64,000 nucleotides of DNA, taken from Mesostigma viride. Its lineage: Eukaryota; Streptophyta; Mesostigmatophyceae; Mesostigmatales; Mesostigmataceae. A model generated the notes under the pieces. That model ran no database searches, was not told where the DNA came from, and saw nothing but the letters and a program-made list of their open reading frames with translations. This document shows positions 34,336-44,378 of the stretch, piece after piece (the stretch's first letter is position 1; each line of letters opens with the position of its first letter). The position numbers were made by a program, and so were the translations under genes. The DNA lies in assembly GCA_009746045.1 (NCBI GenBank), contig RPFO01000246.1, positions 2,845,758 through 2,909,757 of the forward strand. Direction: 5' to 3'.

Positions 34336-35265
34336 TTAAACGCAATGTATAAGGATATGGCTGCAATGCAGCAAATATGTGTGAAGGTGGTTGGAACGGA
34401 GCTTTGTTAAAATTGGATAATGTTACAGCGCTCACACACTTGAGGTTTATACACGAGTTTGCCAATTCAAGGCAACACACGTGAGGCGGGCTCGCAAGAG
34501 ATGCCCAATTGGCACTGGCCTATTCTTTATATACTTGTGCACTGTGCTTTGCTAGTCCTGAGCAGCCTAGGAGGCCTGCTCAGTAATAACACTCGCGGTA
34601 CAGTATTCACAACCTGTACAGCGCCCAGATCCTATACAGTAGGTCTGCCATACAGGCACAGTGACCACAGAGTACAGTCACCACAGTGATTATTGCATCT
34701 GCACCTAGCTAGAAGTCCAGGACTAAGCCTGCGGTACCAACAGACCACAGGTTAAGGTTCCTATTTCCTGCGTACGACGTATTAATCCAATACCGTCGTA
34801 GGTTCAGCACCTAATTCCTGTCAGCCCAGGAATTACTGTCGACCCCATATGTCGTCGGCAAATATTCACGCACGACTTAGAAGAACAGCCGGCTCGCGCT
34901 CGCGCGCGACCGGGAAGTCGGAACGCCATAACTTTCTTGATACTTGTCGGAATGAACTCGTTCCGGTGTCGCTGGAATCGCAGAGATATGCCGAATCAGG
35001 AACACGCCAATGCGCTTGGCGTTAACTGGTATGGTCCAGTTTGTTCACAAGCAGCTGGCCAGAAGCCGGGACCTGGATTATTTGTTGCTGAAGGAGTTGG
35101 CCAGTTTGGTTGACTTGAATCATATCCCTGGCGAGGAGAACCCTGCTGATGCATTGACCAAGCTGCCACACAAGGCCCCAGCCCAGTACAATGTACTGAG
35201 GAAGCTCATGAATGCTGACTGTCAAGTCGGTCTATCTGTCTAAAAGCTGAGAGCTGGGTGCTTAA
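34336..35265. repeat. Second copy of an E2-LTR/E1-pol junction (block A2)
   Basis: Carries most of a reversed LTR (34336-35027), the junction GGTAT and the E1 pol end. It duplicates 30958-31884 including the chimeric junction, so it was copied after E2 had inserted into E1. Both breakpoints fall at TTAA (34336 and 35262). It has an agaagtccagg variant near 34710 where both E2 LTRs have agacttg. Confidence 0.8.
35028..35243 (+). pseudogene. C-terminal end of copia pol, second copy
   Basis: Open frame giving MVQFVHKQLARSRDLDYLLL, then HIPGEENPADALTKLPHKAP and the LSV-stop end, without the frameshift seen at 31780. Detached RNase H end only. Confidence 0.8.
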
Positions 35266-35783
35266 GGGGACTCGCACGTCCAAAAGCCTGAAAAACAGAC
35301 TTTAGTGAGTATCAATTCCAATGCACATGGGAACCATCTAGTGATGATTGGGTACCATAAATATGATGTTTGGACATTCATACCACCACTTGTTGGGGGT
35401 ACTACCCCCAACCACGCACCGGTGGCGAGCTAAAAATAGAAAAAGACGCTATTTATGAGATATTTTGCCCAAGACAAACCACTTATCCAAATGACCTGCC
35501 CATACATTTCTGCAAAGTTCCCCCACTTTTTTAAAAGCTGGGCTATTTACATGGCCAAAATGGTCACATTTGTTTGAGTTATTAATTTTCCCGCAAAATG
35601 GGTACTTTTTTTAGCCAAAAAAAATAAATCAAATCATTAACACATCAGATTGGGTCATCCATACATTTTAAATTCCACTGAGTGGGGGGAAACACACTGC
35701 CAAAATTTGAGCTCAATCTGACACCCCTAGCTCAAGTTATTGACTTTCCCGTGATGCCACCTAAGGCGTTCACTATAACACAA

Positions 35784-38258
35784 TTATTCACTATCCGACT
35801 CAGTGATGACGTTCTGCCCCGTGCACAAGGGGCAAAACCAGTCCCCATCGGGCACGCGACGCAGGGGAGGGTTGCAGCACTTGAGGTGAAGCCCTCCCTC
35901 GCAGCCCACCGTGCTGCACAGCAGAAAAATATTGCCAGGGAGCGGGGTGGGAATAGCACAGCGAAGGCAGGGAACATCATCCATATATTCCTCCTCACCC
36001 TCACTGTCACTGTCGCCCACATCCACACCCCCTGTGGCAGGGCCCACCCCCCCATACGCTGTGCCCTTAGCATAGGTGGACTTGTCCTTCTTGTTTTCAT
36101 CCCAATAAACCCCAGCCCGGATGGCTTTGCCCTGCGCCCTTTGCTGCTTGAACTCTAGTGTCTTCTTCCTCTTCTGCTGGCGCAACCTTGCCTCAGTCAA
36201 CTCTTGCAACTGAGGTAGTGCCTCAGGGCACATGGAAATGCCCAGCTTCCCCGCTATTGGAATAAACCATGTCTCGCCCTTTTGGGCACGCAGGGCACCT
36301 ACCGCGCAAAAGGCAGCGTACAGCCCCCCAGCAAAGCCCCCCTTCCCCCCAGGTGTGGCAAGCACTTGCTGTGAATGAGTGAACTCGTTGTGGTTGGAGG
36401 AGCTATTGTGGCAGCACCCTTCCAGCACCTCCATCGAGCTGAATCTGCCCCAGACCTCGCGGACAAGCTCGTCCACCTGCACCACCACCCCACCCAGGCC
36501 ACCCTTCTCCGACACACGAGGCAGCCAGGCCCGCCCCCCCCAAGGCGGCAGGTTCTTCTTCTTGGTATGCACACCACACCATTGGCGCTGCACCACCTCC
36601 CCACTTTTCTGCTTCATGTGGTTGGGCCATGCGTTGCAATGCGTGTGGTTGCCATGATAATGTTCCAGCGCGTTGGCCAATGCGCCGTGCAGCCACGTGG
36701 CACCCATGTGATAGTTGCAGCGTATGCAGGCACGGTAACCCCGCAGCATGTGCCAGATGTGGGTCTTCTCTCCTAGCACATTCTTGTGCTTAGACAGCCA
36801 CGTCTTCTTCGTGGCCACTAGTGCACTGTGCAGGTTGATGGACAGGTGGTTCAGGTCATTGTCTTTGTCAGGGATGTGATTTGCCTCCTTCAACACCTGA
36901 TTCTCCCTCACTTGTGCATACCAACTCGTGCCGTCCCCATCACTCACTACCTTGGTCACCCAAAGCCGCTGGCTCTCAGGCTTGCTGCCCTTCTGTCCCT
37001 GCTCACTCCCTGCCCTCTCCATCACTTGACCTGTGAACACCCCCGATTCTAGCGACATCACATCTAGTAGCAACATCACCACTGCACCCGCGCCTTCCAT
37101 GCTCTTGCTTGTGGTCGCATGGTTCTTGAAACACATATGGGGGGCTGGCACTCTAGGCTTACCATCTGCATCCTTCTTGCCCGCCACACGCATGCAAAAG
37201 GCACACCACTTGCTGGACACATGGTGGGCTATGATAAGCTTCAACACGTCGTGGATTAACAGTTGCTGCCCCAGCAGTGACCTGTACCCACGATTAGCCC
37301 AGCTGCCATCAAAGGTAGCGCGCGTGGCCTGCCGAAGGAACCCATCCAGGTCAGGGAACCTGCCATTATCACGCTCCCACTGCCTCACTATACCTCACGG
37401 TTTTCCTCTATCACAGTGTGCAGGTACTCAATCACAATGCGCGCGACCATAAGCACATCTTTCCGCCACACGCTACCATGCTTGGGGAATTCCATGTCCA
37501 TCGTGCTCCACACACGCAGCAGGTCATGCACTCCGTGTGACACCATGGATGACAGTGTTCAGGGCCAGGAGAGCATTCTTGGAAGCACGTGACATTCCCA
37601 CCCTTGCCAGGCCTCCCCCCACCTCCGCTGGTTCTGCATGGTGCCAAGGCTTCTTATTCTCCGCCCGACAGTGGGGATTTGTGCAAAATGTCACCAGCAG
37701 CAAAGATGCACAGGGCCCAGGCTGCGTCTTATGCCCCAGCTTCAGGGACTTCTCATGGCATTCAGGGCAGGCTAAATGGCCAACAATTCCTTCAAGGCAC
37801 ACTGTATCAACAACAATGCGCTGCCATGAAATGGGATCGCAGGGGGGAGGGGGCGGCTGATCGGCTGCCTGCCTCAAATGATGCCCACGGCTGTCAAGCT
37901 TCTTCGGAGACGGGGTGTAAGGGCTCACGAGCGCTCGCTTACGCCCAGTGGCTGGCATACCTTCATCGCCGAGAATTTCCGCACCGAGCTCCATCTCGCC
38001 GCTGCTCGGTGCATTCCCAGCATTCTGGCCGACCCCCGCCGCTGAAACATCCGCCATGCCCACAGAAACTGGCGTGGATGATCGCCATTTCTTTTTCTTA
38101 GACCCTTTAGGCCTGCCGACACCAACCCTTTTCTTCGAACCCTTCGGTCTGCCACGGCCCCTTTTCAGAGGCGCAGGCACCGAAGGCTGCTCTCCGGCAG
38201 CCTGTCGCTCAAAGCGAAGCCGCTGGGATATCGCTGCTCGGTTATTACGGCCCATCAT
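35784..38258 (-). pseudogene. Mutator-like transposase with AT-hooks and PHD finger
   Basis: ATG at about 38258 (MMGRNNRAAISQ). Two AT-hook-like motifs (KRGRGRPKGSKKR, GRPKGSKKKK) and a Cys/His cluster (CPECH ... CTNPHC) come first. After two frameshifts (near 37545 and 37390) a long frame 37388-35784 has FDGSWANRGYRSLLG, SKWCAFC, CFKNHATTSKSMEGAGA and VVSDGDGTSWYAQVRE. This spacing is that of the animal-type Mutator-like transposase core, with acidic residues at DGSW and SDGDG. A Lys/Arg-rich part and a C-terminal PHD finger (CLRC ... CSTVGC ... HLKC ... WFCPLC, about 35970-35810) follow. PHD fingers bind histone H3 tails, so chromatin targeting is an inference. Confidence 0.75.
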
Positions 38259-38296
38259 GCACGAAAAGTGGGCGCGGCCATCGTAGCGCAAAAATG

Positions 38297-38647
38297 TCAG
38301 CGATCGGCAGTTTCGATAAATCCGGTGTAATTAGCCCGGGAATCTGGAAATCGATCGCGAACGATGTCGCTGAATGCTTTAGGAAGCTTTTTAGCAGTTC
38401 CATCAGCGTTGATCCACCCCATCCGGGCCGAAAAATGGCGGTATGCTGCATGACGAAAAATATTGTTGGCTGCGTTGCGGTCGGTTGGAGGTTCGTGGTT
38501 TTTCCCAGCCGAGCCGGCCGCTACGAGACCGTCGCGCGAGAGTAGATCATCTAATTTTATGTCGGAACACTTGGACTCAACCTGCCATGCTTGCAGGGCC
38601 AAAATACTCTCGCGTTCCAGCTTTTTATCCGACCGCGTGACCGCCAT
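38297..38647 (-). CDS. Small ORF upstream of the Y transposase, 116 aa
   Basis: ATG at 38647 (MAVTRSDKKLERESIL) to a stop at 38297, 40 bases before the transposase ATG. It includes AANNIFRHAAYRHFSARMGW and ends FIETADR. Basic and helical; no family recognised. It could be a separate accessory protein or an N-terminal exon of the transposase. Confidence 0.4.
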   Translation of the reverse strand: MAVTRSDKKLERESILALQAWQVESKCSDIKLDDLLSRDGLVAAGSAGKNHEPPTDRNAANNIFRHAAYRHFSARMGWINADGTAKKLPKAFSDIVRDRFPDSRANYTGFIETADR

Positions 38648-38742
38648 CGCACCCACTCCGCACGTGCATTCGTCCACCCTCCACTTTTCACTCAGTGCGT
38701 CCGGCGGGAATTTTTTTGGCGCGGAAAAAATTCGCCGCGCCG

Positions 38743-39482
38743 AGTCTCTGGATATCAGGCTGGGAGCTTGATTGTACATAATCCTGAGCACACCTTGAGG
38801 GGTGAGACATGTCTCTGGTGTGGGAATGTCTGACATTGTCTCTGATGGAGAGATGTCTATCTGGGGTTTTCATCTCAGTCTGAGGTTTCCCCAGATGATT
38901 CTGTGGTTTGTGGGCGGGGTTCGATTCCCTGGTGCCGTCTTAAGGCGGAGTTTCACGGACTGGCTGACCCATCCACCATGTTGGTGAGGTGGCGACAGGT
39001 CCCCTGATTTTCCACGGTTGGAATGAGTATAGGAGCTTGTGGTTTTGCATGTGCTTCGCGTAGATGTTGTGTCTGGTTCGATAAGGGGCAGCAGACCGGC
39101 GCCGACGTCCGTCTGGGGGTCAGCAATGTTTTCTGATGAGCTGTTGTGGGTGATCTGTGGGGTTTCGCCTAAGGTCCTGAAGGTTGTACATACTTCTCAA
39201 GTTCTTCACTGAACACCTATGGGCTGCCACAGTTGGCCAACCTCTTGTACATGGGTAACACAACGAGCCTCCCGGGAAGGGATAGGGACTCATTGTAATT
39301 TGTTTTGTGCTCCTGAACCAACTGGTATGGGTGCTATGTACATATAATAAGGAATCCAAGCTGACTGTCATGCCCAGCGGGTTGTGACTTGTAGTCGGGG
39401 AGGATGTCCAGTACCCATTGTGTGTGTTTGTATGTAGACTTGTGTGAGCTGCTACAGCTCGATCAAGAAAAGAAAGGATTGG
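38743..39482 (+). other. E1 3' non-coding region (block B2 onward) with polypurine tract
   Basis: Collinear with 23512-22766 of E2 in reverse. The purine tract agaaaagaaaggattgg ends at 39482, directly before the LTR. No coding frame. Confidence 0.7.
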
Positions 39483-40182
39483 AGTTAACGCCAAGCGCAT
39501 TGGCGTGTTCCTGATTCGGCATATCTCTGCGATTCCAGCGGCACCGGAACGAGTTCATTCCGACAAGTATCAAGAAAGTTATGGCGTTCCGACTTCCCGG
39601 TCGCGCGAGAGCGCGAGCCGGCTGTTCTTCTAAGTCGTGCGTGAATATTTGCCGACGACATATCGGGGGTCAACAGTAATTCCTGGGCTGACAGGAATTA
39701 GGTGCTAAACCTACGACGGTATTGGATTAATACGTCGTACGCAGGAAATAGGAACCTTAACCTGTGGTCTGTTGGTACCGCAGGCTTAGTCCTGGACTTC
39801 TAGGTGCAGATGCAATAATCACTGTGGTGACTGTACTCTGTGGTCGCTGTGCCTGTATGGCAGACCTACTGTATAGGATCTGGGCGCTGTACAGGTTGTG
39901 AATACTGTACCGGGAATGTTAATACTGAGCAGGTCTCCTAGGCTGCTCAGGACTAGCAAAGCACAGTGCACAAGTATATAAAGAATAGGCCAGTGCCAAC
40001 TGGTTAGATCTCTTGCGAGCCCGCCTCACGTGTGTTGCCTTGACTTGGCAAACTCGTGTACAAGCCTCAAGTGTGTGAGCGCTGTAACATTATCCAATTT
40101 TAACAAAGCTCCGTTCCAACCACATTCACACATTGCTGCATTGCAACCATATCCTTATACATTGCGTTTAAAAACGTTAACT
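39483..40182 (+). repeat. E1 3' LTR (700 bp)
   Basis: AGTTAACG...CGTTAACT, followed by the TSD GCCGG at 40183-40187. Confidence 0.92.
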
Positions 40183-40229
40183 GCCGGAGCCGGCTGCAGA
40201 CGTATTTAATTCATTGCTTAACGCAGCCG

Positions 40230-40440
40230 CCAGGCTGCGTTGCGTAGATGAGCGTTTGCTCGTCATATATTGGCGTAACAGCTTCGGAAAATTATATCAG
40301 TGTGTGCGTGTTAGAAAGACGAAGGGATTGTGATATCCACAGCCGAATTCGGTGCCCAAACGTGAAAGTTATGAGCTCCGCCGTCAGCCATGGCTACCTC
40401 GTGGCTTCTGGCTCGTGGCCTCAAAATATTACAGTATAGG
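40230..40440. repeat. Dispersed repeat R1, copy 2
   Basis: Reverse-orientation homologue of 9425-9645. It lacks the 24 bp AT-rich insertion and lies inside the LINE ORF1 relic M, where it interrupts the alignment to copy N. Confidence 0.6.
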
Positions 40441-40559
40441 CATGGCTTGGCTAAAATCTGAAGGCGTCATCCATGGGGGCCATTATGGGCGCACATCATG
40501 CGCGTAGGCCACATGCTAGGCTAAGCCTGACTAATCTGCACTACTGTTATATATTCCCT

Positions 40560-40749
40560 AGACCGAGGTGGCAGGACGTGCCTGCCAGGGCTTGTGGTCA
40601 ACGTGGATGACCGCCCCCCTCCAGTATACCGGCTTCTCCCCTGCGCTCTGCCGGACTCTGAAGGTAGGCCGGCCATAGCTCGCGTCACCGCTGTTGCTGG
40701 GCCAGGGTCAAGTCGTCATCCATGCACTCGTGAAGCGAGTCTGCGAGAG
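40560..40749 (-). pseudogene. LINE ORF1 relic M, middle piece
   Basis: Matches 63590-63750 in the same orientation: ggccatagctc.cgtc.ccg, ttgttgctg.gccagggtcaa and gtcgtc.tcca are shared. Read leftwards this corresponds to the DDDLTLAQQQR ... TYLQLRLTAAGKPVYWKGAA part of copy N. It ends at the Giant-1 target duplication CGAGAG (40744-40749). Confidence 0.6.
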
Positions 40750-40773
40750 GCCGGGCCCACTTCGAATGTTCCG
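40750..40773 (+). repeat. Giant-1 left terminal inverted repeat
   Basis: 24 bp, identical in reverse complement to 62484-62507. A second, looser block (aagtgtgtgacacttttcc, 40784-40802) matches aaaagtgtgacacttttcg at the right end. Confidence 0.88.
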
Positions 40774-41038
40774 CGGTCCAAGCCAAGTGTGTGACACTTT
40801 TCCTTCAATTTTGATGTAAAAATCTTGAATTTTGGCTTGCGAACGTATAAATTTCACGTAAATATTACAATTTGTGGGTATTTATCTCATTGTAAGTCTC
40901 GTGTGACATAAAAACTTTACATTAGCGTGAAATTGCATTGTTTCATTGAAGAATATCATGGATACATTCGTCGCACTTGAGACGGAGTCGACTGAATTTA
41001 CTAAAGACTCGTCCAACATAAAATAAAGTCTTCGAACG

Positions 41039-41571
41039 TCACTTCTTATTCTTGCTCCTTGCTTCTGCTTCCAATTTCTGCTCTTCTGTTTTGGACTTCT
41101 TCCTCTTTGGATCGATGGACATCGCAGGTGCCCACTTTGCCACATCATTCCAACTCTTTCCGTCCATCAGAGTCACCACCTTCTTCACATAGTCCAAAGG
41201 CATCCAGAACTTGCCCCGATGCAACTTTCCGCCCTCTGTCTCTTCTGGAAAAAACTTCATGCAAACGTCCCTCCATTTCCGATCGTATCCACCTACCTGC
41301 CCGTACAACTTCACCTCCTGTAACTTGGTATACTTTTGCTTTTCCCTACTCGCATTGGCCCTTCTCATGGTGTTCTCGGCCCACCCATCAATCCAGAAGC
41401 ACTCCGGTGCTCCGTGTTTCTGTTCCCCGTCCATAAGTCTCATCCACAGCGTAGGCTTCTCATAATAAGGCTCTTGGCTCTGCGCATTCGCTTCCACCCC
41501 TTCAGACTGAGCAGTAAGTTTAGCTGCAGGACCGAAGCCCACCGCAGCGTTCGCCCGCACCACATCATTAC
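41039..41571 (-). CDS. Giant-1 leftward gene, last exon
   Basis: Acceptor cgcgcag at 41573-41572. The split Gly codon joins exactly to the preceding exon (one base plus two). Encodes NDVVRANAAVGFGPAAKL, EKPTLWMRLMDGEQKHGAPE, FWIDGWAENTMRRANASR and FWMPLDYVKKVVTLMDG, and ends in a Lys-rich RSKNKK-stop at 41039. No family recognised. It is preceded by an intron of about 116 bases. Confidence 0.6.
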
Positions 41572-41687
41572 CTGCGCGTAACCAATCGGCACATCAACGA
41601 CGGACTAAAGTCAACGTAGATAGATTGCAAACGAATTAAAAAAAAAATTCAGGATACATGCCACGACCAAAACAGCGATTTCCTCAC

Positions 41688-44046
41688 CCTTTGTTATTCC
41701 TTTCGGAGCTCGAGTAGCAGCTGTCTTGGGTCGAGACGAGCCGGAAGACTTGGAGGGCGCGGCAGGCTTCTTCCTCCCCTCAGACGTCGCTCTGCGAGTT
41801 GACCCTCCTGCCCCTCCACCCCTTGCCCTTCCATCACCCCTTCGCCTCCCTCCATCTTCCTCCTCCTCGTCGTCATCCCCGTCCTCCTCCTCCTCCCCCT
41901 CCTCCTCCTCCTCCTCCTCCTCCTCCTCCTCCTCCTCCTCCTCCTCCTCCTCCTCCTCCTCCTCCTCCTCCTCCTCCTCCTCCTCCTCCTCCTCCTCCTC
42001 CTCCTCCCCCTCCTCCCCCTCCTCCCCCTCCTCCCCCTCCTCCCCCTCCTCCCCCTCCTCCCCCTCCTCCTCCTCCTCCTCGGAGGAGGAGGATGATGAT
42101 GACTCGACTGGCTGCCTTCGAAGCTCTTTCTTGGGATACTTTGAAACGCGCGTAGGCGCGGAAGGAGCGACAGGCCGGGCAGAAGCGCCAGGCTCAGCTT
42201 CATCTTCGTCGTCCGAGATTTGAACAACTGCCTTTCGAAGCTTTTTGGAAGGGTGTGACTCCGGCTGCGGCTGGACAGACGGCCGCTGCCCACCCTTCCC
42301 TTTGTCCCGCGTCTTCTGCGGTGACGACTTCTCTCCCCCCTTAGACGTCTTCTGCGGTGACGACTTCTCTCCCCCCGTAGACGTCGCTCTGCGAGTCGAC
42401 CCTCCTTCCTTTCCCTGTCCCTCGCCTCCCTCGTCCCCATCCGAATCTCCTTCCGCGTCATCCTCAGCCTTCCTCTTCTTCGCCAATGACGTCCACGAGA
42501 CGTCAGGCATCTTCCCCATCCGAACCAGTAAGTCTTCGAAGCCATCCAATGACTTCTTTCCGCCAAAAACGACCACGATGGGACGCAACTCCCAGAAAAA
42601 CTGCGTCGCTAGCTCGATAAGCTTCCTGTGGTAACCGGAAGCTCGTTCGACAGTTGTCTTTTTTGGAGGAACCATAAAGAGGTCATGGTCACCCCACCAG
42701 AAGTCCTTGAAGGACGTCCACTTGCGGCCGAACTCACCATCCAAATTCAGGATTCTACAGCACGGTAGTGGCGTCAGGCCATCGTCTTGCCTCGCGAAAG
42801 TGGATGGGAAGCCCTCACCGTCGCCCACCGCCACCTCCGCCGCCACCCTCCTCACAAATGCCTTCTTCCTGTCAGGGCCGCCTTTAGGGAGACTATGAGA
42901 AGAATACCAGACGGTCATCTTATCCCAGGAAATGCTGCGCCAGTTATACTCAATCGGCTCAGCACTTTTCTCTTCCACCTTCTCCCCCCCTTTCCCTGCA
43001 ACTTTCTCCTTCGCCTCAACAACCGCCTCCTTCTTCCCTTCCCCTCCTTCCATCTTTTTTTGATAGTGGAGATACAAGTCCTTGTCCAGAAGGCCGTGCG
43101 AACCCTTCATGCTGAAGTTCGGAGCGGTTTTGTCGAGGAGATCCACTAGATCGATTTTGCTATCCATCAGATCCTTTCTCGGAATCCTTAGGTGATTGGC
43201 AAGACCTTCGGACTTTAAGAGGTAGGCGACATTGCGCGTGATGATGACGGCCTTCTCCCAAAATGCAAGGAATCGATCGACGACGTCCTTGTTCCTTGGC
43301 ATCCGCCCAAGTAGTCGACAGCCGAACACCTCTTCAAATAAGCGAGAAGCCTTGTACTCCATATCAGCCCCCCCCTTACATTCGCCATCCAAGTCGGGCT
43401 TTTCCTGAAACTTAATAAGGATGAATTGGCGAACGCACTCAAGTACGTCCTTGGCCAACTCCACCAACTTTGACAGCTTTTCGGGCCCAACCTCCCCACT
43501 CATGATGCATTCACACACAGCGTCCATCATCGGAAACGACGCCAGGTTCCTTACAGACGTCCAGGACACCTTTTGCCCCTTCTTGGTGCCCTCGGCGTTA
43601 GCGAACCGGCATCTGAGAGTCATAGTCTCCTCAGAAGCTGGTGTGACGTCATTCTCATCATCCGGCCTGGCCTTTGTGAGGCGCAGGAAGGTGTTCGCCA
43701 GAACTCGATTGTAATTTGAAATTTGGGAAGGTTGGGCCTTGTTTTTTTTCCGCTCGCCTTCTTCCTCCCTCAACTCCCCCTTATCCTCCTTACTCCCCTC
43801 CAAACTCCCTTCCCTCCCGACTGATTGTTTGGTGGCCGGCAGGATGTACGCCAGCAGGTTCGTGTAATGGCCATCGGGAATAAAATGCCCTTTGCCCTGC
43901 TTCACGACGCCGTGCAAGTACAGCCTGTTGTAATTCCAAACATCCAGAAGCGCCTGCCCAAGCGTCCGATCCGCTACCGCCTGATCTTCGGCATTGGCGC
44001 CCTTGGAGATTTCGAATAGGCGATCCAGCTTCTTCTTCCCAACCTC
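41688..44046 (-). CDS. Giant-1 leftward gene, large exon with poly-Glu tract
   Basis: Acceptor gtgacag before 44046 (EVGKKKLDRLFEISKGANAE) and donor g|gtgagg after 41688; phases agree on both sides. The N-terminal half is globular-looking (TLGQALLDVWNYNRLYLHGV, ASFPMMDAVCECIMSGEVG, FWEKAVIITRNVAYLLKSEG). A Trp-rich block follows (YNWRSISWDKMTVWYSSH, WTSFKDFWWGDHDLFMVPPK, IELATQFFWELRPIVVVFGG). The C-terminal third is low-complexity Ser/Lys/Glu with a Glu run of about 60 residues. I recognise no catalytic family; the Trp-rich block is the part to search. Confidence 0.6.
41850..42090. repeat. (CTC)n run inside coding exon
   Basis: Long TCC/CTC trinucleotide run with regular CCCCTC variants, reading as poly-Glu with Gly-Glu-Glu in the leftward gene. 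It resembles the non-coding run at 3924-4107. Confidence 0.9.
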
Positions 44047-44168
44047 CTGTCACGAACAGAGGAACGAAAAATTGACACACAAGAACAATTCAAGGGTCGA
44101 CTTGCAGCGTGACGTTATGAACGCACGGGAGCGCGAAAAATGGTCTTCAGCGCCGAAATCGGTAAGTT

Positions 44169-44190
44169 AGGGTCACTCTGCGAAACCACC
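44169..44190. repeat. Intronic palindrome (type GGGTCACTCTGC..)
   Basis: Agggtcactctgcgaaaccaccc. It lies upstream of the large exon, within the intron 44047-44378, as does another copy at 44287-44307 (ggtcactccacagtgcgaccc). Confidence 0.6.
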
Positions 44191-44378
44191 CCAGAAATAT
44201 GTCGGGATGAGAGTTTGACTGCCATTGTCGTTTCTGTGTGCGACTTCCCGCATTTATAATGCATGATAAAGGAAGACTTTTGACATGGTCACTCCACAGT
44301 GCGACCCTTACTCGACATAACACGACGAAGTGGTGGAACTGCAGCGTCACCATTGCCATAGATAGAACTACCACTTAC

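Larger units (their letters stand above)
35266..38742 (-). mobile_element. Element Y, Mutator-like DNA transposon with transposase
   Basis: Left end GGGGACTCGCACGTCC at 35266, with about 350 bp shared in reverse with the right end of X. The right end (…ttttttggcgcggaaaaaattcg, to about 38742) resembles the left end of X in reverse. It encodes a transposase and a small upstream ORF, both leftward. No clean 8-11 bp target duplication is visible; its flanks are block A2 and block B2 of E1. Confidence 0.7.
15681..40182 (+). mobile_element. Copia-like LTR retrotransposon E1 (with nested insertions)
   Basis: Bounded by two direct LTRs (15681-16383 and 39483-40182) and the 5 bp duplication GCCGG (15676-15680 and 40183-40187). 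Order on the plus strand: LTR, ORF0, gag, pol, a non-coding 3' region with a purine tract, LTR. Its own sequence is 15681-22066 plus 31651-32045 and 38743-40182. The rest is E2, inserted in the RNase H region, and the X/Y complex in the 3' non-coding region. RT and RNase H are of Ty1/copia type. Confidence 0.9.
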
